This document shows, in pieces, positions 8,755 through 15,929 of a DNA stretch of 16,272 nucleotides. The translations under genes and the position numbers were made by a program. Position 1 is the stretch's first letter. Every line of letters starts with the position of its first letter. This DNA is from Pelagophyceae sp. CCMP2097 (taxonomy: Eukaryota; Sar; Pelagophyceae). The DNA is taken from assembly GCA_026770575.1 (NCBI GenBank), contig MU657313.1, positions 37,353 to 53,624 on the forward strand, written 5' to 3'. The notes below the pieces were generated by a model. The model was not told where the DNA came from, ran no database searches, and saw only the letters and a list, made by a program, of their open reading frames with translations.

Positions 8755-9186
8755 TGTGATATTCATGATTATTCTCACGAAATGTCTTTGACCTTTTTCG
8801 ATCTTTTACTCTGATGTTAGATGCCCAAGAATCTCCTGACTCTTTTGTGTATTATTCGTGATGCTTTTATTTGCACATGTATAGGATTTAAAATATAAAA
8901 TCTTTCTATTTCTTTTATTTTTCTCATGTCTCCAAAATTAATTTATTCTCATCCTTCTAGTTTTTATTTTGTTACACAAGTTTTGATGTTTCAGTTGGAT
9001 AAGACACTCTTCTTGAAAATTGGATCTCAAATCCTGCGTTCTTTCACCAAAATGCTTAAAATCCTGGGTTCATAAACACGTTTATTTTTCTCTTCATATC
9101 TTATATTATATATAAGTTTCGCTTGAAATTAAACAGCATTTATATTTTATAACCTCCAGTTTTTTGTATGAGGTGCAACGAGATTT
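8755..9186. other. No recognisable gene
   Basis: AT-rich sequence with closely spaced stops in all frames. CAAAATGCTTAAAATCCTGGGTTC near 9048-9071 follows a similar CAAATCCTGCGTTC phrase, a short imperfect duplication. Nothing else stands out. Confidence 0.45.
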
Positions 9187-9321
9187 TCAGACGGGTTTTT
9201 CAATATTAAGCCTGATTCGGTTAATTCGAGTAGTTCGAGGACCTTTTAAATAAGGCGCAACTATCCGGCTTATAATATCAACAAAATATTCACCACATTC
9301 ATCATAAGTTTTGAACGTCAT
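9187..9321 (-). pseudogene. 44-codon minus-strand fragment, unknown
   Basis: Reads MTFKTYDECGEYFVDIISRI then VAPYLKGPRTTRINRIRLNI and EKPV to TGA. The sequence is coding-like and not low-complexity. It has the same strand as the polymerase remains and lies about 1 kb downstream of them. I cannot say whether it is part of the same gene. Confidence 0.35.
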
Positions 9322-9572
9322 TTATATGTGGCAGATTCATGGGATATTTTTCGTCTTTTAAATTCTATGTAGACCCAAAGTAAACAAATCCCGTAATATA
9401 ACATTTGAATTGGCAAAAAAATCTTACAATAAAAGGCTATTAAATTGGTAACTGCTTTCATGGTTCTTGATCCTTATCCTGAATAATTAGCATTTTCTGG
9501 TTAATCGAGCGTGCGTGATTTAACGTCGTATATATCATTTTTTTTTAGAATACGCCTGGTGTTTATAACAAA

Positions 9573-9695
9573 TCATTTTACTGCCTTTTCTTCTTGAACA
9601 GAATGCATCGTGAACGCATGTCGAATAACATACATTTTCGGTACGTCCTTCGATATTACTATGTCACCTTTGGACAATGCATAACTCTTACCCAT
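9573..9695 (-). pseudogene. 40-codon minus-strand fragment, unknown
   Basis: Reads MGKSYALSKGDIVISKDVPK then MYVIRHAFTMHSVQEEKAVK to TGA, and the same frame continues after the stop with INTRRILKKNDIYDV. Lys-rich helical codons extend upstream of the ATG (KFVKDIFTELKKTIDIIYKK, about 9745-9810). The opposite-strand reading is a Phe/Ile-rich shadow. Unassigned. It may belong to the C-terminal half of the polymerase or to a separate gene. Confidence 0.35.
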
Positions 9696-9996
9696 AATAT
9701 AATACTTTTATGTTTCGAAATAGCCCTTAAAGAAGCATCATATTTTTTTATGTTTCTTGATTTTTTTATATATAATGTCGATTGTCTTTTTCAATTCGGT
9801 GAAAATATCTTTAACGAATTTTTGTTTGTTTGCATCTTTTTGATTTTTCAATTTTATAAAATATCGTTATTGAGTTTGGAACTTCATTTATATCGGACAT
9901 TTACAACGATGGTTTTTGGTACGATGAATTACGTGCTTGAATTTTGTTCTATCCTGATCATGATAAATCTCCTCATTCGCGCTGGGCGGGGGTAGT

Positions 9997-10146
9997 TCAT
10001 AACCCGCAAAAAAAATCTTTGTGATTAGGATACTGAGCATTTTTTCCCCGTTGGTGTTCAGTCAACATCGAGCATATATCCCTCTTTAATACATTACAAT
10101 GAACATAAGCAGCACGGAACGCTTCAATGTCATCGCGGTCTATCAT
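9997..10146 (-). pseudogene. 49-codon minus-strand fragment, unknown
   Basis: Reads MIDRDDIEAFRAAYVHCNVL then KRDICSMLTEHQRGKNAQYP and NHKDFFCGL to TGA. The charge pattern and the Cys/His residues look genuinely coding. It lies immediately downstream of the recognisable part of the polymerase on the same strand, so an origin from the same gene is plausible but not shown. Confidence 0.35.
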
Positions 10147-10327
10147 GTGTTGATAATATCTCCTTCATTTTAATCCATGTTCAATAAAAAAACTCCTTTA
10201 ATTTATGTCTAACCAATCGCCATGACATATAATATAACAAACATTTATAAATCCTTTATCGAATTAATTAATATATTTCTTTCCTGCCTCCCCTTGTCTT
10301 GTATGGTGTTCATACTGATTATTTTCT

Positions 10328-11883
10328 TTATAGGAAATAACTGCCCCTATTTGATTCTGGACCAATTTGATTCAGGTTTGGCCAATCGGGGGTATTATAA
10401 TGTGAATTTAACCAATCACGGCCCCTCAAAAAATTTTTTATACCCAAATCATCGTGTATAGTAATCATGGTAATTGTTAACTCAGAATTGTTTGCTGCCA
10501 CATTCCGTAAATGGTCTTTTGTGCCAGACATATACCACGTAAAAGAGTCACTATCAATATCCTGAATTCCAGCTCACTTCGCATAGTGAGACACGCCGTT
10601 CTCCTTTTCAGAGATTTTTTCCCGGGAATCTGAAGTCAAATGAACCGACGCTATACGCACCGCATACAATTTTAAAAGCAACGCCATGTTTTGAATGAAT
10701 TCAAAAAGTGGACTTGGATAAATCGAATCACTTTGTATCGGTTTTTTTATTTTTTACATATCAATTTAAACTTATTGGCAGTAAATTCAACGTCAGTAAT
10801 ATAATACATTCCCGTTCCTTTGATCTTTGAACATTTATTGAAATCAACGAATTTGAAAGGAAACTTTTCATATTCTTAGCATTTATGGAAATTCGTGTGC
10901 GATTTTTATCCCAATGAAGCAAGTTATCCGGAGCAGTCTAATTCCTTTTCTTCTCTGGGGCATATGGCTCATCTATATCTTCGATTATTTCACCTATCTC
11001 CTTAAAATCCAGCCACTCTCCACATGGTTTAAAATCAACATAACACCCGTATTTCACACCAGCCTGTTCAAAGCGAGATAACTCTGGATTAACCATGGTA
11101 TCAATATTAAACGGGCTTTAACCGTACCCGCTACCTTGATCGCCTTCGAATGTTTCCTCGATCATTTTTCAACACGATAGACATCCTTGATTGTATTTAT
11201 CTGTGAGATGCATTTCTTATTCTTCTTATATAAGCAATATCAATTTTTGGAAACAAGTTCCGAATGAAGTTCATGCAACTCGCACTTAGTTCCCAATAAT
11301 ATCGGGGTGCGTTTCTGTGATACACAAACATCGGGCTTTATTTTCACATGTTTCATTCGAGTAAAAATGAAGTGGAAGGTGCATTTTGCGCGTCCTTCGC
11401 ATTTCATCTCGATATACTTACTTGACTTTTTCTCGAATGGTAATTCGACTGTAATGTTATAACGAAGCGTATCACAAACATGCTGTAGTTCAGTCTCCGG
11501 TATGCAATTTTTAGATAGTTCAGAAAAATCATCACATTTCTTAACGATCCTGTCATATTTAGCGAAGGCTGATGACTTAGATGATTTTTTCCCGAGTTAT
11601 TTATTTGATATTTTGGATGAATTAGATTTTAAGACTTAATTCTTTTTGGATTTTTTTCGACAGCCCAGGTCCTTATTGGATAGAACATGCAATGGCTGAC
11701 GCCGTCTGCGAATTCTTGTTCAATATATTGCTGCCGGACCTCGTCGAACTTAGCGATTTCAATTTCTTCTTCAATATCGGAAAAACTTAATACAGAGTCA
11801 ATCATCCAGAATATAGTCCAGTTATCCCAGAACCTTTTAAATTCCATACGGCTACCTTTTGGAATTTGGACAACCTTGGACAT
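10328..11883 (-). pseudogene. Protein-primed family B DNA polymerase, Polinton type, heavily broken (N-terminal half)
   Basis: This would be the replicative polymerase that copies a linear element from a terminal protein. From ATG 11881-11883 the pieces run: MSKVVQIPKG...FADGVSHCMFYPIRTW (to the stop at 11629); CDTLRYNITVELPFEKK...CTFHFIFTRMKHV (frame open 11240-11596); NPELSRFEQAGVKYGCYVDF (about 10938-11080); KIKGTGMYYITDVEFTANKF (about 10750-10850); and IYPSPLFEFI...KENGVSHYAK, a TGA at 10574-10576, then AGIQDIDSDSFTWYMSG (10331-10725). The order and wording of these segments fit my recollection of the conserved upstream half of Polinton/adintovirus-like PolB. At least five stops or frame changes are present. 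The palm motifs with catalytic aspartates were not found; they should lie downstream (8.2-10.3 kb) and may be lost or unreadable. Confidence 0.7.
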
Positions 11884-11956
11884 TTGAAATTGTTATCCAT
11901 CGGTGGATTTAAATGTCGCCTGGATAATCATTCCGCTCATCGATTGAATTATAGCA

Positions 11957-12180
11957 CTTACCGCGTGAAATGAATAAGCGCCGATACTTGACTATCGACT
12001 ATCGGCTGAAGTATCGACCAAAATCTAAAGTATCGTCGAGTCTAATTCTCAATAAGGCGGGCATATAGGATTTTATAAACCTTTTTGAGAATTTGACTCG
12101 ACGATACTTGGGATTTTGGTCGATACTCCAGCCGATAGTCGAAAGTCAAGTATCGACACCCATTCATTTTACGCGGAAAG
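11957..12180. mobile_element. Foldback MITE-like element C, 224 bp
   Basis: Nearly the whole unit is one inverted repeat. The left arm starts CTTACCGCGTGAAATGAAT and the right arm in reverse complement CTTTCCGCGTAAAATGAAT. Matching runs include CGATACTTGAC, CTATCGGCTG(A/G)AGTATCG, and GTATCGTCGAGTC. About 95-bp arms surround a spacer of roughly 30 bp, so the RNA or single strand would fold into a long hairpin. It has no coding capacity. It sits just upstream of the polymerase start (11883). No clean target duplication is visible; TATAG occurs near both ends but not adjacent to them. Confidence 0.9.
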
Positions 12181-12754
12181 TTCTGTATAGACTAAAATTA
12201 AGTTACTGTAAGTGACCCAGTTTAAATGCGTCTGACGATATTCCGAGAAATTGCTTCTTAAGGGGATGAACTCAGTACACGCCGATGTTTGAAATTTTAT
12301 CGGCTCTTAATTCTTTTACTTTTTTCTTTGTGTTTCGATTTTTTTATATTATAAATATACTAGGTTTTAGATCAAGAGTTTTATTTTTGAAAAAGCTAAC
12401 CGAGGCACGAAATCACCCGGTTGAGGGAACGAGATCCTGACTCCCAAATGAAGGCAACAAATTTCCGAGTTTAGCTAGTTATTTTTTTTAAACCTTTGTT
12501 ATTTCAGAACCAGATGTTCGTATGCTTGGATACTGTTGTTTGAAATCTGAGGTGGTTAAAAGTGCATTTATTCCAAAATTAAAACTTTTGTTCGCCATAA
12601 CATTAGAAGTTATTTTTTTGTCACATGAACTTGTTCTTATAACCATCTTTTTATTTATTTATTCTTTTACTCCTGTGTCCTTTCATTTTTATGTTTCATT
12701 TTTATGTTTCATTTTTATGTATAAAATATTTTATTATATGTACATATCGGGTTT
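12181..12754. other. AT-rich stretch with no assignable gene; 13-bp triplet repeat inside
   Basis: A plus-strand ORF (12522-12839, 105 codons) is Phe/Ile/Tyr-rich and partly made of a tandem repeat (TTTCATTTTTATG three times, 12681-12719), so I do not call it a gene. On the minus strand a patch reading GNLLPSFGSQDLVPSTG (about 12405-12470) looks more protein-like but is too short to place. Confidence 0.45.
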
Positions 12755-12768
12755 TGAGGGGAGACCCC
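12755..12768. repeat. Stray copy of the TIR C/G-run motif
   Basis: TGAGGGGAGACCCC followed by GGATGGG matches the block in the right TIR at about 13319-13333, but lies about 500 bp inside it. It could be a relic of a longer TIR or of a shifted repeat. Confidence 0.6.
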
Positions 12769-12789
12769 GGATGGGAAAAATCTTTTTTT

Positions 12790-12903
12790 ATTATATTTAT
12801 ATACATTATGAGCGATATGTCGGACAAATTAAAATATGATAAATATCCACAAATAAATTGTATAGGGACCGACCGGCTCGTAAAATATGCACCAGTTTTT
12901 TAA
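12790..12903 (+). CDS. TATA-led 31-codon ORF near the right end
   Basis: TATATTTATATACATT precedes ATG 12808, which reads MSDMSDKLKYDKYPQINCIG and TDRLVKYAPVF to TAA at 12901-12903. The ATG context (ATGAGCGATATG) and the TA-rich leader resemble the first ORF at the left end (ATGAGTGAAGTG after a TATA tract). The coding part is probably truncated, because similar composition continues after the stop. No family recognised. It may be a fragment of the gene that usually flanks this end. The interval given includes the promoter. Confidence 0.3.
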   Translation: MIFIYIMSDMSDKLKYDKYPQINCIGTDRLVKYAPVF

Positions 12904-12911
12904 CTAGTCAT

Positions 12912-13020
12912 ATATTCTTCGTATCGCAACCCCACCATTGGAAAGAAAATATTAAGGAATGTGGAGTTTATAGGAATATTCTTCGTATCGCAACCCCACC
13001 AAATGGAGTTTTTAGGAATA
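12912..13020. repeat. 26-bp direct repeat, 64-bp period
   Basis: ATATTCTTCGTATCGCAACC and the next six bases (CCACCA) occur identically at 12912-12937 and 12976-13001. The following sequence (TGGAGTTTxTAGGAAT) is also shared but in shortened form, indicating an ancestral 64-bp tandem duplication with a later deletion in the second copy. Confidence 0.9.
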
Positions 13021-13334
13021 TAATAATTTTTCAACACAATAAATTTCACGAATATTGGATATCCCTAAAAGCATTAATATATCTCGCGATTGTACTAGAA
13101 CTTGACCAGCCATGTTCTTTACAGAATCATAAAAAGTATTCGGATTGAACATATCAAATACTCCTTTTCGGATGGCGATTTAAATAAATGCTTTTTTCTC
13201 TCTCTCGATTTATACATTTTAACATTATCCTTTTTGGAGACTTTCTATTTAGAGCATTGGATAATGGGGATACCCCTCTATCCCCATCCCTGAGGGGATA
13301 CCCCTTTAACCCCATTTCTGAGGGGAGACCCCTA

Positions 13335-13396
13335 AGGGGAGACCCCCCATCCCTCGGATCAAATGAGGGGAGACCCCCCATCCCTCGGATCAAATG
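13335..13396. repeat. Exact 31-bp tandem duplication in the right TIR
   Basis: AGGGGAGACCCCCCATCCCT followed by CGGATCAAATG is present twice, head to tail, with no difference. The left TIR has a single copy (about 538-570), so the duplication is specific to this arm and fairly recent. Confidence 0.95.
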
Positions 13397-13505
13397 TGGG
13401 GGCGGCAAAAAAAAACTCCAAAATCTTAAATATCTCAAAACCCAAAAACCCCAAAATCCTAAAAAAAAAAACTTAAAAGTTGAATATCCTCAAAACCCTA
13501 AAGTT

Positions 13506-13541
13506 GAAAATCTCGAAAATCTCGAAAATCTCGAAAATCTC
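13506..13541. repeat. (GAAAATCTC)4 minisatellite in the right TIR
   Basis: Four perfect 9-bp units, absent from the left arm, which instead carries (TGATT)6. Confidence 0.9.
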
Positions 13542-13857
13542 AAAAAAATCTCAAAAATCGAAAATCCTACATTTTAAAATCCCATAATCTCAAAATCTTA
13601 AAAGTTGAAAATCACTCAATATCTTCAAAATCGAAAAAGTTGAAAATCCAAAAAGTTGAAAATCTAATAAACTTTAATTTAAAACCCCAAAATCGAGCAA
13701 CCTTCAAAATCGCAATTAGCCCAAACGCACAAGGACTTCAATTTAACATTCACATATAAAAAGCCCCGTATCTCCATGTGGGGGAAGAATATTCACGTGT
13801 ACGACGCGTGTACAGCACGAGCAGCCAAATTCGCATGCCAAGCGGAGTAGAAACGTG

Positions 13858-13925
13858 AACGAGCGGGCTCGAACTAGTGACCTCATGCAAGACATTTGAA
13901 CTGAATGACCCATGTGATGTGTTAC
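13858..13925 (-). repeat. tRNA-like (SINE-type) fragment
   Basis: On the minus strand GAGGTCACTAGTTCGAGCCC carries a near-consensus RNA polymerase III B box (AGTTCGAGCCC) with T-arm-like pairing weaker than in a true tRNA. Upstream TTCAGTTCAAATGTCTTGCA could derive from a D-arm region. It lies directly outside the large element. A functional tRNA is unlikely. Confidence 0.45.
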
Positions 13926-14019
13926 ACAAACTTCAACACCGACGTTAATCCTGGCAAAAGGGAATTCCGGTCCCAGTGCCAGGAGCCGGATCAGAAGTGT
14001 ATATAAACCACATCACAAT

Positions 14020-14205
14020 GTCATTTTTATTATTTTTATTATTTTTTCCATATGCCGGATTCGAACCGGCGACCTCGGGCTGTTCCAAACAATATGCCGG
14101 ATTCGAACCGGCGACCTCGGGCTGTTTGTAGACACACATGTGTACTCAGCTGCGGAGCAACATGGGGCACAGGCGGTAGACGATTGCACCATTGAGTTCA
14201 CGCAA
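14020..14205 (-). repeat. tRNA-derived SINE with duplicated B box
   Basis: On the minus strand a head reading GAACTCAATGGTGCAATCGTC resembles a tRNA D-arm (A-box region). Then come two copies of CCGAGGTCGCCGGTTCGAAT followed by CCGGCATAT (copies 14092-14126 and 14050-14084, 42 bp apart). Each contains a perfect GCCGG/TTCGAAT/CCGGC T-arm and B box. The unit ends in an A/T-rich tail (GGAAAAAATAATAAAAATAA) typical of a SINE 3' end. Confidence 0.65.
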
Positions 14206-14279
14206 CGAGCGCACTCGCTTTTACACTCGGAAGTGCAAAGCGAGGGAACGAAACGTCTCGCTGAAGGTGATGCGGGGTA

Positions 14280-14333
14280 ACCGCCGGGGGCGAGTGCTGC
14301 CGCAGGATGCGCCGACGCCGCTGGAGACGAGGC

Positions 14334-14370
<37 letters not shown>

Positions 14371-14454
14371 CCCGACGACTCCGCGGAAATGGCTGAGGCT
14401 CCTTTTGAACGGCTTTACGGCGGCGCTAACGGCGTCGAGGAGGACGAGGAGTAG
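14280..14454 (+). other. Acidic low-complexity reading frame with (GAC)12
   Basis: A perfect (GAC)12 run lies at 14335-14370. In the frame that gives Asp it reads ADAAGDEA, a run of 12 Asp, then PDDSAEMAEAPFERLYGGAN and GVEEDEE before TAG at about 14452. After that the frame continues acidic (DDDGEDDVMEEDFDGGDGN) to about 14525. This looks like the acidic tail of a eukaryotic nuclear protein or a pseudogene of one. No start or upstream domain can be seen, and the other two frames (Thr or Arg runs) are less natural. Confidence 0.35.
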
Positions 14455-14542
14455 GAGGACGACGACGGCGAAGACGACGTGATGGAGGAGGACTTCGACG
14501 GCGGCGACGGCAACGCCGGTCGGTGACCGTTACATCGCACCA

Positions 14543-14851
14543 ATGAAGTGCTCACAGTACGATGTAACGAGATTATTCTTGTGTCGATGGGGAGATGGAG
14601 CCCGGGGGCAACCTCGCGCTCAAACCGGCGTGCTCGACCGCCCACAGCGCCGCGAAGAGGGCGCGTTCCCCGAACTCTACCACCCCGTCTCCTCCGCGCC
14701 CCCCAAAAGGGCGCCGGTGACGCAGCTGCTTTGGTGGGGTCTTAGCCCGGCCCTAGACCTGCCATACGAGGCGAAAAAACGCTCGGAGGGCGCCCCGGTG
14801 GGGCGCAATAGCGGGAGGCCCAAAATTATGGATGAGACGGCACATTATTAA
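14543..14851 (+). other. GC-rich ORF, coding status doubtful
   Basis: A 102-codon ORF with segments such as EEGAFPELYHPVSSAPPKRA and LLWWGLSPALDLPYEAKKRS. It is not simple repeat, but GC-rich DNA keeps frames open by chance and overlapping frames are also open. No family is recognised. It might be a fragment of a host gene or of a transposon. It ends shortly before the hairpin at 14872. Confidence 0.2.
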
Positions 14852-14871
14852 AAAAATCCTCTCTTAATTGA

Positions 14872-14932
14872 GGACCCGAAGGGTCCTTGCCGTTTAATCA
14901 ACGTCAGTTTACGGCAAGGGCCCTTCGGGTCC
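14872..14932. repeat. Strong hairpin, 22-bp arms
   Basis: GGACCCGAAGGGTCCTTGCC plus GT at 14872-14893 pairs with 14911-14932 (one mismatch) around a 17-nt loop. Each arm also holds its own small palindrome (GGACCCGAAGGGTCC). It lies 15 bp outside element B. Possible natures are a tiny foldback element or the processed end of one. Confidence 0.85.
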
Positions 14933-14947
14933 TTTGATTGAAGGATT

Positions 14948-15668
14948 AGAGAGCTTCAGCTCAAAGTGATACCCTATCGGATTCATATCCTATCGTTTCC
15001 ATCGGACAAGATCAAACTCATATCCTATCGAACTGATCTGCATATTTTGGAGACGACGACGTTGTCTTATGGAGAGGTCAAGGATGTCGGTCAGTTCTCG
15101 TTGGAATGAGGCGTTCAATGACCCTATCGACGCGCCTTGGTCCCGCAGGGCCGGCCCTAACTTTGTTTCGCGTTGTGGCTACCCTTGGGCAGCAGCGACG
15201 TGGCATCGGAAGGCGCGTGAGGAGCATGCGTTCGGGCCCTTGCGGGACCCGCCACGCGCCGGCAACCGGCGGGAACTGCGGGCAGGCGTCCGCAACCAAT
15301 CCGGCAGCGCCCATAACCGGCCGCGACAGCGCATCGCAGGTGGGTGCGAACTCGAACACAAGTACCCAAAACGCCGATTCCGCTAGAGTCGACGCACCAT
15401 GCGGAAAATCGACGGGCGTCTGCGCATGGGCTTGTTGACTGCACACCATCGATCCCGGGACGGGAGTTGGCTGGGGTGCCTCGGGGTTGCCCTCGGGCCA
15501 AAGTAGTACTTAGGTACTACTTTGATTTGGCTCGCGAGTTTGAGAGTTGTACGAGGTCCGTTGAACGGAGAAATCACTGCAAGCTCTATATATCAACGGG
15601 CTTTTAACGGGATTTTATTTGATAGGGTATCACTTTCGATAGGGTGTCACTTTGAGCTGAAGCTCTCT
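14948..15668. mobile_element. Non-autonomous element B with 32-bp inverted ends, 721 bp
   Basis: The ends AGAGAGCTTCAGCTCAAAGT continuing GATACCCTATCG are inverted repeats with 31 of 32 bases matching. Sub-terminal direct repeats occur: CATATCCTATCG twice at the left, and GATAGGGT(A/G)TCACTTT twice at the right. The core is GC-rich (15110-15480), with overlapping ORFs on both strands that look like chance. The flanks read ATT on both sides, which could be a 3-bp target duplication but is too short to trust. The tips share AGAG-N-N-CTTCAGC with element A, suggesting one family. Confidence 0.75.
15500..15523. repeat. Perfect palindrome AAAGTAGTAC-TTAG-GTACTACTTT
   Basis: Ten-base arms without mismatch and a four-base loop, inside element B. 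It could be a protein-binding dyad or a cruciform-forming site; no function can be assigned. Confidence 0.9.
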
Positions 15669-15686
15669 ATTACCAGGGGCAATTTT

Positions 15687-15726
15687 GTCTGTCCGTCTGT
15701 CCTTCTGTCCTTGTGTCCGTCTGTCC
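15687..15726. repeat. CTGTCC(G/T)T-type minisatellite
   Basis: Imperfect head-to-tail copies of an eight-base unit (GTCTGTCC, GTCTGTCC, TTCTGTCC, TTGTGTCC, GTCTGTCC). It starts about 20 bp outside the right end of element B. Confidence 0.85.
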
Positions 15727-15769
15727 ACAGGTAAATCCGCGAGGTTCCATTTTTGGGAAGAAAAGGGCA

Positions 15770-15915
15770 GCAACTCGGCCGATTCAGCGATTATGGTTGA
15801 TGCGATTGCTAAAATTGGGGTTGGAGGTCGAGCAGGAGCCTCATTGGAATCATCATAGAAGAAGGTTTTGGTCACAGGTTCGAATCTGGTCGGCCGCAAA
15901 AAAAAGAAAAAAAGG
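15770..15915 (+). repeat. tRNA-like SINE fragment, plus strand
   Basis: GTCACAGGTTCGAATCTGGT at 15871-15890 contains a good B box (GGTTCGAATCT) and a T-arm-like hairpin. It is followed by CGGCCGC and an A-rich tail (15898-15914). Upstream GCGATTATGGTTGATGCGAT may be a degenerate A-box part. Together with the minus-strand pieces at 13858 and 14020 this gives three tRNA-like 3' halves in about 2 kb. Confidence 0.5.
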
Positions 15916-15929
15916 AATAGCTCCATAAG

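Larger units (their letters stand above)
79..13825. mobile_element. Decayed Maverick/Polinton-type large DNA transposon (endogenous virus-like element)
   Basis: A unit of about 13.7 kb is bounded by inverted repeats of about 555-560 bp. Inside are the remains of a minus-strand protein-primed DNA polymerase B, a plus-strand collagen/fibre gene and a class-3 lipase-like gene. Size, long inverted ends and a protein-primed polymerase together are the hallmarks of Mavericks/Polintons, which are self-synthesising, virus-related elements of eukaryotes. All large genes carry stops or frameshifts, and two smaller elements are inserted in it. I could not define a 6-bp target-site duplication, and the usual AG...CT tips are not clear. 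I also could not recognise an integrase, packaging ATPase, cysteine protease or capsid gene. Alternative: a polinton-like virus or another TIR-bearing relative. Confidence 0.82.
13266..13825. repeat. Right terminal inverted repeat
   Basis: Reverse-complement partner of 79-633. It begins inside with a block of GGGGATACCCC and GGGGAGACCCC palindrome-like units, continues with A-rich AAAAGTTGAAAATC units, and ends with CATATAAAAAGCCCCGTATC, ACGACGCGTG and ACGAGCAG. The plus-strand ORF 13188-13577 through it is a by-product of the repeats. Indels relative to the left arm show long independent divergence. Confidence 0.9.

Noticed and set aside
9594..9995. 133-codon plus-strand ORF, hydrophobic, looks like a membrane protein
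   Set aside because: The Phe/Ile/Leu richness is what the complement of Lys/Asn/Glu-rich minus-strand codons gives. The minus strand carries the more protein-like fragments, and the plus start codon is not ATG.
10222..10461. Plus-strand ORF opposite the polymerase remains
   Set aside because: It is the antisense of the segment with polymerase-like wording; no independent support.
13154..13577. ORFs through the right TIR on both strands
   Set aside because: They consist of translated simple repeats and C/G-run palindromes, and similar spurious frames occur in the left TIR (188-442).
14050..14126. Functional tRNA gene
   Set aside because: Only the T-arm/B-box half is tRNA-like. It is duplicated without an acceptor or anticodon arm and is followed by an A/T tail, so a SINE is the better reading.
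15069..15501. Overlapping ORFs of about 105-123 codons on both strands
   Set aside because: They lie inside the GC-rich core of element B, overlap each other in five frames and show no recognisable domain.
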